This document shows, one piece after another, positions 25,321-34,494 of a stretch of 64,000 nt of DNA. The notes beneath the pieces were generated by a model that was given only the letters and a program-made list of their open reading frames with translations, made no database searches and was not told the origin of the DNA. The first letter of the stretch is position 1. Each line of letters starts with the position of its first letter. This stretch comes from Podospora pseudoanserina (Eukaryota > Ascomycota > Sordariomycetes > Sordariales > Podosporaceae), in contig NC_085922.1 of assembly GCF_035222485.1 (NCBI RefSeq), positions 1,999,001 to 2,063,000 of the forward strand, written 5' to 3'. A program made the position numbers and the translations under genes.

Positions 25321-26877
25321 ATGCCACTCCTCAGAACCGATTCGATGCAGGACATCGACTTCACACTACGGCGCCAGTTTGGCAAGAAATCATTCAGGTA
25401 GCATCTCCGCCCCATTCCATATGGGTTGACATATATACTGATACAACGAGTAGACCACAGCAACGAGAAATCATCAACGCCACTCTCGAAGGTAAGGACG
25501 TCTTCGTCCAGGCAGCCACCTCCTTCGGCAAGAGCTTATGCTTCCAACTTCCAGCCGTCATCGACCACGGGAGTATGTCTCCATCTCATGTCTCAACATC
25601 CAATCACTAACAAGCTCCCAGTAACAATCGTCATCTCCCCCCTCCTCTCCCTCATGATGGACCAAGTCAAAGCCCTCCGCAACTCCAACATCGACGCCCG
25701 CACCCTAAACTCCAACACCCCCTTCGCCGAACGCGACCACATCATGAAAGACCTCGGCACCGGCCATCCCCTAACCCGTCTCCTCTACGTCACCCCCGAG
25801 CTCTGCTCCGGCCCCTACTTCCGCGAGCGTCTCGAGCTCGTCTACCGACAAAAAGAACTTGCCCGCATCGCCGTCGACGAAGCCCACTGCATCTCGGAAT
25901 GGGGCCACGACTTCCGCAAGGACTTTAAACGCCTCTCCTGGTTCAGGGAGCGCTTCCCAGACGTGCCCATCATGTGCCTTACCGCGACAGCAAACGAGCA
26001 AGTCCGCAATGACATCCTCACCACCCTCGGCATCAACGGACCTAACCTCAAGGCGTTTACCATGTCGGCGTTTCGTCCCAACTTGCATCTCGAGGTGAGG
26101 TTCACGAGCGATCAGACAGACGACAGGTACGACGACTTTGTCTCGTGGCTCAAGGGGGTGTACGAGCGCAGGGGGAAACCGGATCGGAAACCGGAGCTGG
26201 ACGAGATGGGGGAGCGGGTGGAGAACGTCTCGGGGATTATTTACACCACTTCGAGGGACGAGTGCGAGTCGCTTGCTGCTTCGCTGAGGTCGCATGACAT
26301 TGCCGCCAGGCCGTTTCATGCCAAGCTTGCGAATCAGGACAAGGAGCGGACGTTGCAAAAGTGGATAAGGAATGAGGTCGGCTATGATATTATTGTGGCT
26401 ACGACTGCTTTTGGGATGGGGATAGATAAAGATGATGTCCGGTTTGTGGTTCACTGGAGGCTTCCGAAATCTTTTGAGGGGTATTATCAGGAGGCGGGGA
26501 GGGCGGGTAGGGACGGGAAGGCGAGTTACTGCTTTTTGTATTATTCTAGAGAGGATAGGGATCGGGTTTGTGGGATGATTGTCAAGGACAATACGTCGGG
26601 GGATAGGAGGGATAAGGGGGGGGAGGCGAACAAGCGGGCGAGGATGGAGAGTCATGAGGCTTTGGTGAGGTATTGTGAGGATACGGGGGGGTGTAGGCAT
26701 GCGGCGATTACCAAGTATTTTGGGGAGAAGGAGGTGCCAAAGTGTGATTTTGCCTGTGATTGGCATAAGGATCGGGAGGGCCTGAAGAGGAGGTGGAGGG
26801 AGGGTTTGGCAAGTGAGGAGTGGGTTTGTACGCAGAGGGAGGAGGGGGCTTTTGAGGATTATTATTACAGTGAGTAG
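25321..26877 (+). CDS. Short RecQ-type ATP-dependent DNA helicase, 483 aa
   Basis: 3'-5' DNA helicase of the RecQ family, expected to act on recombination or replication intermediates. Exons are 25321-25397, 25454-25572 and 25622-26877; the introns are 56 and 49 nt and the joined frame gives 483 residues. The N-terminal RPQQREIINATLEGKDVF is motif 0. Walker A is ATSFGKS (normally TGGGKS). The DEAH box sits in AVDEAHCISEWGHDFR, followed by LTATA, then the second RecA domain ending YYQEAGRAGRDG. A Zn-binding subdomain follows (RYCEDTGGCRH ... CDFACD). The protein ends soon after: no winged-helix and no HRDC domain are visible, so it is much smaller than Sgs1/QDE-3-type RecQ proteins. Codon third positions shift from C-rich in the 5' half to G-rich in the 3' half. 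The family call is sure; the specific role is unknown. Confidence 0.88.
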
Positions 26878-27181
26878 ATGTTGAGGAGGAGGGCGGGTGT
26901 GGAGGTTATGGTGTCAGCCGGTGGGAGAGACGAACATTGAATGTTTGACTGTGCTATTCGCAGCAGATGGGTGTAGCGGCCGTATCAGGCATAAGGACAG
27001 CTTTTAGCAGTAGAGCACACATCTAGCTCAGCATAGTTGTAATTACCTCGAGCATTTTCAGCTTCGAGCTTCGCTGTTTCAACCATCACAACCACCTACC
27101 AAACCAAGAAACACACATGGGTATCATATCACAACACAACCACCACAACACCTCTGCCCTCACATCACACCACTGTCCTTC
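26878..27181. other. Convergent 3' region; nothing seen
   Basis: 304 bases between the stops of the RecQ-type gene (+) and DSC3 (-), probably the two 3' UTRs. No hairpin or repeat of note was seen. Confidence 0.4.
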
Positions 27182-28186
27182 CTAGTGACCAGGAAACTCC
27201 CTCACAAACCCCACCACCACCCCCAACAGCACCCCCAAACTCACAAACACTCCCATCCTCTTCGACCACAACCCCTCCTCCCTCAACAACCACCCCACCA
27301 CCCCCATCGGAAAAATAAACCCAATCGCCATCCCCTTCACCAGCAAATCCACATTCCCTGCCCACCCCTCCCCCTCCTCTTCTTGCCTTGCGCCCCCCTC
27401 CCCAGCATCCTGCCCTGTGAAGCCCCCCCCATCATCAAGCCACGCATCTTCCAGTTCCAACATCCTCTCCGCAGAAGGCATATCATCCGGGGTATACCTG
27501 GCCGCATGCCACCCCCTAAACGTCAACCTCAAGTTGACAATCTCCTCCCTCGTCAGACTCCCCGCCAACCTATCAAACCCCCTCGGTTCCCTCCCTGTCC
27601 TGTTACCGCCTCCATCCTCGGGTACAGCTGGTGTTGGTGCCGCTGCTGCAGCGGGAGCGGTGGCAGCTTTTGACTCAGTCTCTAAATCCTCGGGGGAGAG
27701 GACATGGCCGATGGAGCAGTTGATGAAGACGCGTCGTTCTGGTACTGGTGCATCTTTTCTTTTTCCCTTTGGGTCGGGGAGGGATTGGGATGGCGGGGGT
27801 GGGGGGAGGGACTTGAACACTGTTGACAAGGGGGAGGTGTCGGGGAGGATGCGGCCGTTGTGGATGAAGCGGAGGTTAGAGGTTGCGCCGGTGGTGGGGG
27901 TGAGGTGTTGACGGATTAGGTGTTTGAGGGCGATGACGGTGGTGGTGGAGGGGGAGGGGATGTCGAGTTCGAGGTCGGGGAGGGAGGTGCTGAAGCGGAT
28001 GGTGATGTGGAGTGGTTGTTGGGTGGGGGGTGCTGGTAATGGGGATTTGGATCTTGCCCGGGTGGGAGCTGATGATGGATGGAGTAATGGGGCGGTTGGG
28101 TGTTCGTTGCTGGAGGAGGATGACGAGGAACCGACGCTTGTGTCGCGTTTGGGACGGGATTTTCTGCTGCTGCTGCTGCTGCTCAT
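27182..28186 (-). CDS. DSC3: Dsc E3 ubiquitin ligase complex subunit 3 (DUF2407), 334 aa
   Basis: Membrane subunit of the Golgi/endosomal Dsc ubiquitin ligase, which in fission yeast and Aspergillus is needed to activate the SREBP hypoxia factor and degrades orphan membrane proteins. Single exon. I chose the Met at 28186 (MSSSSSSRKSRPKRD); the frame is open further up but has no support. The N-terminus is Ser/Pro-rich. Residues about 55-150 form a ubiquitin-like domain (HITIRFSTSLPDLELDIPSP, then LRFIHNGRILPD) and RRVFINCSIGHVLSPEDLE. The DUF2407 C-terminal part (GFDRLAGSLTREEIVNLRLT ... ARYTPDD) is followed by two membrane helices (LLVKGMAIGFIFPMGVVGWL and MGVFVSLGVLLGVVVGFV). The usual length is 270-340. 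The identification is confident. Confidence 0.9.
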   Translation of the reverse strand: MSSSSSSRKSRPKRDTSVGSSSSSSSNEHPTAPLLHPSSAPTRARSKSPLPAPPTQQPLHITIRFSTSLPDLELDIPSPSTTTVIALKHLIRQHLTPTTGATSNLRFIHNGRILPDTSPLSTVFKSLPPPPPSQSLPDPKGKRKDAPVPERRVFINCSIGHVLSPEDLETESKAATAPAAAAAPTPAVPEDGGGNRTGREPRGFDRLAGSLTREEIVNLRLTFRGWHAARYTPDDMPSAERMLELEDAWLDDGGGFTGQDAGEGGARQEEEGEGWAGNVDLLVKGMAIGFIFPMGVVGWLLREEGLWSKRMGVFVSLGVLLGVVVGFVREFPGH

Positions 28187-28359
28187 GATGGCGGTGGGTG
28201 GTGGTGGGATGGTGTTCTCGAAATTGGGAATTGGGAGTTGGGAAGATGACGATGCAGGGTGAACCAAAGACATGGATGGGGCCGTTGAGTCTTGGCTTTG
28301 GGGCTTTCTCCAAATTTCCCCGCAAAGAGAAGGCTTGGCATGCATTATCCGGGGTTGGG

Positions 28360-28775
28360 GCTTTTGACGACAGCCTCGACTATCTTAACAGCGATCCTCA
28401 TTATCGTCAAAGGCGTATCAATGTAGATTCAAGGCTTGCTGAGTAGATTCAAAGGCCTCCAAATATAATCAAGACACTTCAAGCATAATCAACAAGTCTT
28501 CCAACATGGTCGTGCAATCTGAAATGAGGGTCTCGAAGGCAATTAACACACGCCTTCGACTATGATAAAAATCCCGAGAATTATCCCAACTATAAAGAAC
28601 AATCAACTCCAACGGCATTCAAGAGAGCTCTCTAAATCATTCTAGCAACTCTCACGAGCGTCCTAGACATAATCCCAGTAATGAAAGATCCTTAGCCCAG
28701 CAGCGTTCACAAAGGCTCTTTGGATAATTCCAACAGCGATCAGGAACGCTTTAGACATCATCCCAGCAGTCGAAG
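28360..28775. repeat. Degenerate 21-bp minisatellite array, orientation A
   Basis: Degenerate units with a 21-base period, with forms such as ATAATCAACAAGTCTTCCAA and ATAATCAAGACACTTCAAGC. The core is the reverse complement of the unit at 29142-29425, so the two arrays face opposite ways. About 20 units; copies are diverged, with gaps toward the right end, so the borders are approximate. Frames through the array carry stops, so it is not coding now. Confidence 0.6.
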
Positions 28776-28786
28776 AGGTAATATAG

Positions 28787-28915
28787 GTATTGTCTTTTGA
28801 GGCTCTTATTTACATTGAAGTCTCTTTCACTCTATGCATGATGTCCTGCTGAAGACTTTTAAGACATGTAATATCACAGTAATGTACAGTGCTATAATAT
28901 AAACAGCAATCCCGC
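28787..28915. repeat. Diverged direct repeat of about 125 bp, copy 1
   Basis: Matches 29409-29535 in the same orientation. Shared landmarks in order are TTGTCTTTTGAGGC, AGTCTCT.TCAC, ATGATGT/ACGATGT, ACATGTA.TA, GTAGTGTA-like and ATAAACAG. Several substitutions and small indels separate the copies. No coding frame. Confidence 0.6.
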
Positions 28916-29141
28916 AAAGTCGTCTATTTGTAAGTCAAAGCAGCATGAAGTTAGAAGTATGAGAAGACTGAAGCCTAATGCAATACCCCCCTTTTTCTAA
29001 GCATTCCCCCATCTATTACTAGGTACTCATGCTTGTTTATGTTCCCTCCACCTTAATATCTCTGAAAGCCTGTTGATTATCTTCTAAGGCTGATGTGACG
29101 TTTCAGCTACTGTGAATTTTTTTACGATGGGTTGTTGAAGA
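28916..29141. other. AT-rich spacer between repeats; nothing else seen
   Basis: About 225 bases of AT-rich sequence between direct-repeat copy 1 and the second 21-bp array. No frame, RNA or known element was recognised. Confidence 0.4.
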
Positions 29142-29425
29142 CTGGCTGTACATTCAAAGACAGTGAACATGCCTTCAGACATAATGAGCACGCCTTCAAA
29201 TGGAATAAACAGGCCTGTTAGCTATCTTTGAACACCTGTTGACTATTGTTTAACACATGTCGGCTACCTTTTGACGCCTATTAACTGTCTTTCAACGCCT
29301 GGTAATTATCTTTGAAGGCGTAGCTATTGTCTTTCAAGGTCTCTTGATTATGATTGAAGGCCTTCAAAGATAGTTGACAGGCCTTCTTATGATAATTGAA
29401 GGCGTGTCTGTTGTCTTTTGAGGCC
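29142..29425. repeat. Degenerate 21-bp minisatellite array, orientation B
   Basis: From 29226 the sequence can be cut into successive 21-base units without gaps to about 29425, with unit starts at 29226, 29247, 29268, 29289, 29310, 29331, 29352, 29373, 29394 and 29415. The consensus begins CTTTGAAGGCCTGTTGACTA. Three or four poorer units lie before 29226. It is the inverse orientation of the array at 28360-28775. Confidence 0.7.
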
Positions 29426-29535
29426 TTGATTTCACATTACAGTCTCTATCACCTTGTGCACGATGTGTTGTTAAGGATTTTTGTACATGTATAATAAAGT
29501 AGTGTATTAGATTATAAACAGTATTCCATCAACTA
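29409..29535. repeat. Diverged direct repeat of about 125 bp, copy 2
   Basis: Second copy of the block at 28787-28915. Like copy 1 it directly follows a 21-bp array, and its first bases overlap the last array unit, so array plus block seems to have been duplicated or moved as a unit. Confidence 0.6.
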
Positions 29536-29736
29536 TCCCGCCCTTTGTGTTTCCTCCCAGATTGTGCATGAATAAGCCAAGCAAATATGAAGCCAAATTA
29601 ACAAACCGAAGCCAAAACAAATCTCCCAAAGCAGTCTCCCATTCATTGCTCATGCCTCTTTGTGTATCCTCCACCAGAAATTCCACCAAACAAACATTTC
29701 AAAGCATATCTCCACCAGATAATCATCCGCAGAAAA

Positions 29737-31604
29737 TCACTTCTTCAACTTCACATCCATCTCCTTCTTAAATCCACGCCAGACCTTCTTGGCCTTCTCC
29801 AACATCTTCTCCTTTCCTTTTCCAGCACGGGCCTCCTCAATAGCCTTCTCATGCTTCTCCTGAATGTCGACCAAATAGTCGACGATGGATTGCCAAGTTT
29901 CCTGACAGTTCTCGCTGGTCAAGGCAGAGCACTCGGCGAAGCCAGCCGCGTTGATGGCGGCGGCGGCAGTCTCACCCTGGATATCAGTGGCGGGCTCAGG
30001 GGGAACAAGGAACCTCAAACCCAAGTTGGGAAACGTAGGACGACGATCGACCTTGAGGCCAATGACAATCAACGGCACATCACCGTGAAGAGAGGCAGCC
30101 AGCATAGGCTTCTAGACCGTGCTGAGGCCATCCAGGTTCCGGGAATCCTCGAGATCGTAGCAGATGATGGCCGCATTGAAGAAGGTTGACCGAAGTTGGG
30201 TGTCATGACGGCCAGCAATCATGCCAGGAAAGTCCCACAACTCGACCTGGGCAAGGGTCCGACGGGTGGTATCGCCAGTGCTCATGGTGCTGATGGTGCG
30301 GATCTCTGTTGACGTAGAGGGGGCGCCGGGAATATATCTCCCCATCACAAGACGGCTGCATTCTTGGTTAGTGAATATGACTAGGTTGGTGGAACTCAAA
30401 TAGCAAACTTACTTGAGGAACGTGGTCTTGCCAGTCCCCGGGTGTCCCAAAACGCAAATCTTGAAGTTGCGAGTGGTGATGACCGGAGCAGGCACAAAGA
30501 CCCGGGACATCATGCTGAACGGGGTACTTCTCCCGCTCTCACCAACGTGGCGTGACATGGCCGTTCCAGCGCGGCCCATGGTCGAACCGTGGTCGTCCAC
30601 GGACAACCGAGTCACCGCTCCCCCGCTCACGCGGGAAAGAGCGCGCCTGAACGGCGCGGCGATCTTGACTCGCTTGCTGGGGCCAGCCTCAAGATCCTCC
30701 AATGTCGCGACTTTATTAGTGATATTTTCAAAGAAGTAGATTAAAAAGTTGGAAAACTTACAGCTCCCTGTCGCTTAGTTCCAGTCTGCCGGTTCTCCGT
30801 GGTCGACTCCCCCATCTTAACCTCGTCATCCTCCATCACGGTCGCCAAGCTTCCAGCTTGGCCTCCATTGGAGGAGCTGACTTCGGGCAGAGCGACTCTC
30901 TGCGGCCCAAATGGGCTCTCGGAGAGCGAAATCCCTTCCAGCCAGTCCTCGAGGCGACGACTTGGGAGGTAGGTCACCTCACCTTGGTTTAAGAAAGCCT
31001 GGCCGTACAGGCGGCCGGCTTGGGCAGAGGCGGAGTCGAAAAACTCCTCTGCCGGCCCGAGAATTATCGAGCGCGAGTGCTGCAACTGCGCAGACTGCGC
31101 GCCCAGTCTGGCAGCCCGGTTGAGGCTAGCCAGCGCCTCCAGGTGCTCGTCTCTGGGGGCGTTCATTGTTGCTGCTAAAGGGGAATCGGGTTCAGCAGCG
31201 AGGTAAATAGTGGCGTTTCGAGCTCTGGGTTCGTTGAGTCGAAAGCCAAAGCCTGTGACGGGGTGTGGCGACAATCCCAAAAGATCTGGATCGAGGAAAG
31301 AACGGTTTGACCAACCTGGAGTCGGGATAAGAGATCGATGAGGTTCAGTTGATCGAAGACGTCTTGGTGGAGGCGGAGGCAGAATATCAGCGTCAAGATG
31401 AAGGTCGACCTCTTGATCCTCTGGGGCGAGCGTGTAGTGAAATTCGTGGGCCTCAAGGTGCGACGCAGAGAGGGGAGGCAGGCTGCTCTCGGCGCAACTC
31501 GCGCTCAGTGCCCTCCGGCGTCCTCGCATCGAGCTCCCCGGCAGGGCGCGGCCACCTGCCATCGGGATCCGCATGCTGGCTGGTCTGTTCGAGGCAGAGG
31601 CCAT
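29737..31604 (-). CDS. Rho/Ras-like GTPase with long N-terminal extension, interrupted by an in-frame TAG (582 codons)
   Basis: Exons are 30762-31604, 30413-30699 and 29737-30355. Intron 1 (30700-30761) starts GTAAGT and ends TTGGAG after CACTAAT. Intron 2 (30356-30412) starts GTAAGT, has CACTAACC and ends TGCAG. The frame is kept. Residues 1-350 are Arg/Ser/Pro-rich with no known domain. The GTPase starts near 358: G1 GHPGTGKT (364-371, Lys371), G3 DFPG (417-420), G4-like GLKVD, G5-like ECSAL. It resembles Rho more than Ras. The C-terminus is Lys-rich (KKVWRGFKKEMDVKLKK) with no CaaX box. A TAG at 30112-30114 (codon 457) falls where Rho proteins have a conserved Trp (TGG), and the same frame continues with good homology for 125 codons. 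The gene is therefore either a fresh pseudogene, a sequencing error, or read through. The joining of the N-terminal exon is inferred from splice signals; a shorter start at an internal Met cannot be excluded. Confidence 0.65.
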
Positions 31605-32513
31605 GGCTAGTCGATAAAGTCGCACAAAATGAAGTTTGGATAGTAAGATGATACAGCCTTTTTCGAAGACAGACAGGATACACAGCTGTGAGCTTTGTCA
31701 AGGGGTAGAAACGACACTAAGAGAAGCTGGGCGAGCCGCCACGACAGAAGAACAAACCCGCGATATTTGCTGTGAGAAGGAAGAATCAGAGAAAACTCCT
31801 GGCAGGCAGAGGAACTACAAGATCAGAAAAATACCTTGGGCCGGTGTTTAGGCTGCAAAGAGAAGACGGCAGGAGCGTCCGGGGCATGGTCCGAGTGCCG
31901 TCGTTGAAGACTATGTGCCTGGTTGTCTGCCTGGGTTGAGGACCAAGGGGCTTTAGAAGACAGCGACTGCATAAGAGCCATCCCGTATAGAATCCGGATT
32001 GATGGATTTCTTGCTGGTATACTTCAGAGTGGTCGAGGTTGTGATAGCGTACTTCATATCAACAGTCTTTTGAGATCGTAGAGGGGTCCAGTCAAAGTCA
32101 CAGCCGAATGATCACGACCAAGGAGCAGATTGCATTCGACACCACACATGGAAAGCCGACTTTTATGTGCCTCTGATTTGAATATACTCACAATTGGAAT
32201 CCATGTTGTTCATTCTGTAACTTAGCAAAGTCAACTTGCTGCCGTCACCATCACCATCTCAGGGGTAAATGTTTAGATATTCACATAAACCGCACATACC
32301 CCGATAATCGCATAAACCCCAACAATGACACAATACTCCCCGGACCCACATCGGCTCCGGGATGACGGCGATTGCGCAATCCAGGGACCCCCCCCTTAAG
32401 TCGGTTTACAGCGGCCCACACCACCGATTGCGGCAGCTGTTTGAATGAGTAATGAGTCCTGCCTCTTTTGAAGCCGAATTATCTCTCACTGTGATTTTTG
32501 GTGTCTTTCATCA
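31605..32513. promoter_or_regulatory. Divergent promoter region of the GTPase and BNA3-like genes
   Basis: 909 bases between divergent starts. A CGG/CCG inverted pair, CCGGA then TCCGG, lies at 32340-32360, about 155 bases before the aminotransferase ATG, a form often bound by Zn2Cys6 dimers. Direct support is lacking. Nothing else specific was seen. Confidence 0.35.
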
Positions 32514-33941
32514 ATGAGGTCGTCGCTCCTCTCGCCTCTTTTCCGGCGACAGTTATTCACATCCCTTCACAAAGTTCCCACCAGACGAGCCTTCCAGAGT
32601 ACCCTCTCCATCATGAGTGAGAAACTGAAGCCCGCGGCCCGTGTCGCTGGTAGGAGGCAGGATGTTTGGTGAGATCTCACATTTCTCTTTCAGTATACCT
32701 ACATATCATTGACTCGAGACAAAAGGTCCATCATCAACGAAGCAGCCTCCGCCTCCCCCATCCAGCCCATCGTCAACATGGGCCAAGGCTTCTTCGGCTA
32801 CAACCCCCCAGACTTCATTCTCTCAGCTGCCAAATCCGCCCTGGACCGCGTAGAATGCAACCAGTACTCCCCCACAAAGGGCAGACCACGCCTCCTCAAA
32901 GCCCTCGCCGACGCATACTCCCCCTTCTGGGGCCGTCAACTAGACCCCAACACAGAAATCACCGTCACCACCGGCGCCAACGAGGGCATGCTCTCCGCCT
33001 TCATGGCCTTCATCGAGCCCGGCGACGAAGTCATCGTCTTTGAACCCTTCTTCGACCAGTACATCTCCAACATTGAAATGCCCGGCGGAAAAATTGTCTA
33101 CGTGCCCATGCACCCACCAAAAGAAGGCGCCGTCAAAACCCTCTCGGCGGGGGAGTGGACAGTCGACTTTGACGAGCTCGAAAAAGCCATCACGCCCAGG
33201 ACGAAAATGATTGTGCTCAACACACCCCACAACCCGGTAGGCAAAGTCTTTTCCCGGTCCGAGCTCGAAAAAATCGCCGAGCTGTGTCTCAAGAACCAAA
33301 TCATCATCTTGTCGGATGAAGTCTACGATAGGCTTTACTACACCGACTTTACCCGCATCGCGACTCTTTCTCCTGAGGTTGAGAAGATTACCCTTACTGT
33401 TGGGTCGGCAGGCAAGAACTTTTATGCCACTGGCTGGCGGGTGGGCTGGTTGATCGGTCCTCCCGAGCTGATCCAATACGTCTCTGCCGCTCACACGAGA
33501 ATCTGCTACTCTTCCGTCTCCCCGCTTCAAGAAGCCTGCGCTATCGGGTTTGAGGAGGCGGATGGGCACGGCTTTTGGGAGCAGTGTATTGCTGACATGA
33601 CGGCCAAGATGGAGAGGTTTACTGCGGTGTTTGATGAGTTGGGGATTCCGTATAGCAAGCCCGAGGGGGGGTATTTTGTCATGGCGAATTTTAACAAGGT
33701 GCAACTTCCTGAGGGGTACAAGTTTCCGAAGCATGTTGAGGAGAGGCCGAGGGATTTTAAGCTGGCGTGGTTTTTGATTCAGGAGTTGGGGGTGGCGGCT
33801 ATTCCGCCGAGTGAGTTTTACACGGATGAGAATGCGGGGATTGTGGAGGATTATTTGAGGTTTGCGGTTTGTAAGCCTGATAATGTTTTGGAGGATGCGA
33901 AGGAGAGACTTAGGGGGCTGAAGAAGTACCTGAAGAAGTGA
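32514..33941 (+). CDS. BNA3: Class I aminotransferase, kynurenine aminotransferase Bna3-like, 456 aa
   Basis: PLP enzyme expected to transaminate kynurenine to kynurenate with a 2-oxo acid acceptor, possibly also cleaving cysteine S-conjugates. Exons are 32514-32668 and 32726-33941; the intron is GTGAG..AAAAG and the split Trp codon rebuilds RRQDVWSIINEA. The first 33 residues (RSSLLSPLFRRQLFTSLHK, then RRAFQS) look like a mitochondrial presequence. A second Met at MSEKLKPAARVAG could give a cytosolic form. Active-site features are NTPHNPVG with Asn221, SDEVYDR with Asp249 and Tyr252, the Schiff-base Lys282 in VGSAGKNFYATGW, and Arg290. The length fits the family (about 420-460). Third-position bias runs from C-rich to G-rich along the gene. 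The family call is sure; the substrate follows from similarity to Bna3/KAT. Confidence 0.9.
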
Positions 33942-34494
33942 CGGCCTGTGTTTTTGAGTGGCAAGTGTCGGAAGAGCGGCCGGTTGGGTCATGTTAGCAT
34001 TTTTTTTTTAGACAGCAAGCAAGTGTGATTCTATTGATGGAGGGAATAGAAACTGATATTCCTTATATAACCGCTCACTTTGGTTAGGGGGTATATACTG
34101 GATTTGTTGATATATCCTTCTAGCCCGCTTAATCTGTCTTGGACAACGCCGGTTTCCCTGTTTTGGTGACCTTTTCCCATTAAAACTCACTTTGGGGTTG
34201 GCAATGCCATTACCCCCTTAAATCCAACGCCTGCCGGACCTGCCGCTTTACCAATCCCTGTACTCAGCCCAACATATTCCCCATCCTGATGACATTTTCC
34301 CATACCTATGTATATGTCAAGTATTAGTTCCTCAATCCCGACGCCGCCGTGTACTCTCTATGCTGCTGTTGATGTTGCGCTTGTAACTGTGGTCCAGGCG
34401 GGGGTATCAAGGGCGAGCCCGCCAAAGTATCCCATCTCTCGAGGAAGTGTTCCCAGTTCAAGACACCGTCGTCGTGATTCATCTAGTCTCCCTA
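33942..34494. other. Convergent 3' region; nothing seen
   Basis: 553 bases between the stops of the aminotransferase (+) and the Zn2Cys6 regulator (-). No recognisable gene or repeat. Confidence 0.4.

Noticed and set aside
25771-26766. 331-codon minus-strand frame opposite the RecQ-type gene.
   Set aside because: Antisense of conserved helicase motifs, which are clearly on the plus strand.
28360-29425. 21-bp arrays considered as a CRISPR array.
   Set aside because: Units are contiguous without unique spacers, strongly diverged, and the organism is a fungus.
32940-33992. Long minus-strand frame (350 codons) opposite the aminotransferase.
   Set aside because: It is the antisense shadow of a biased coding sequence, with no domain and no splice signals.
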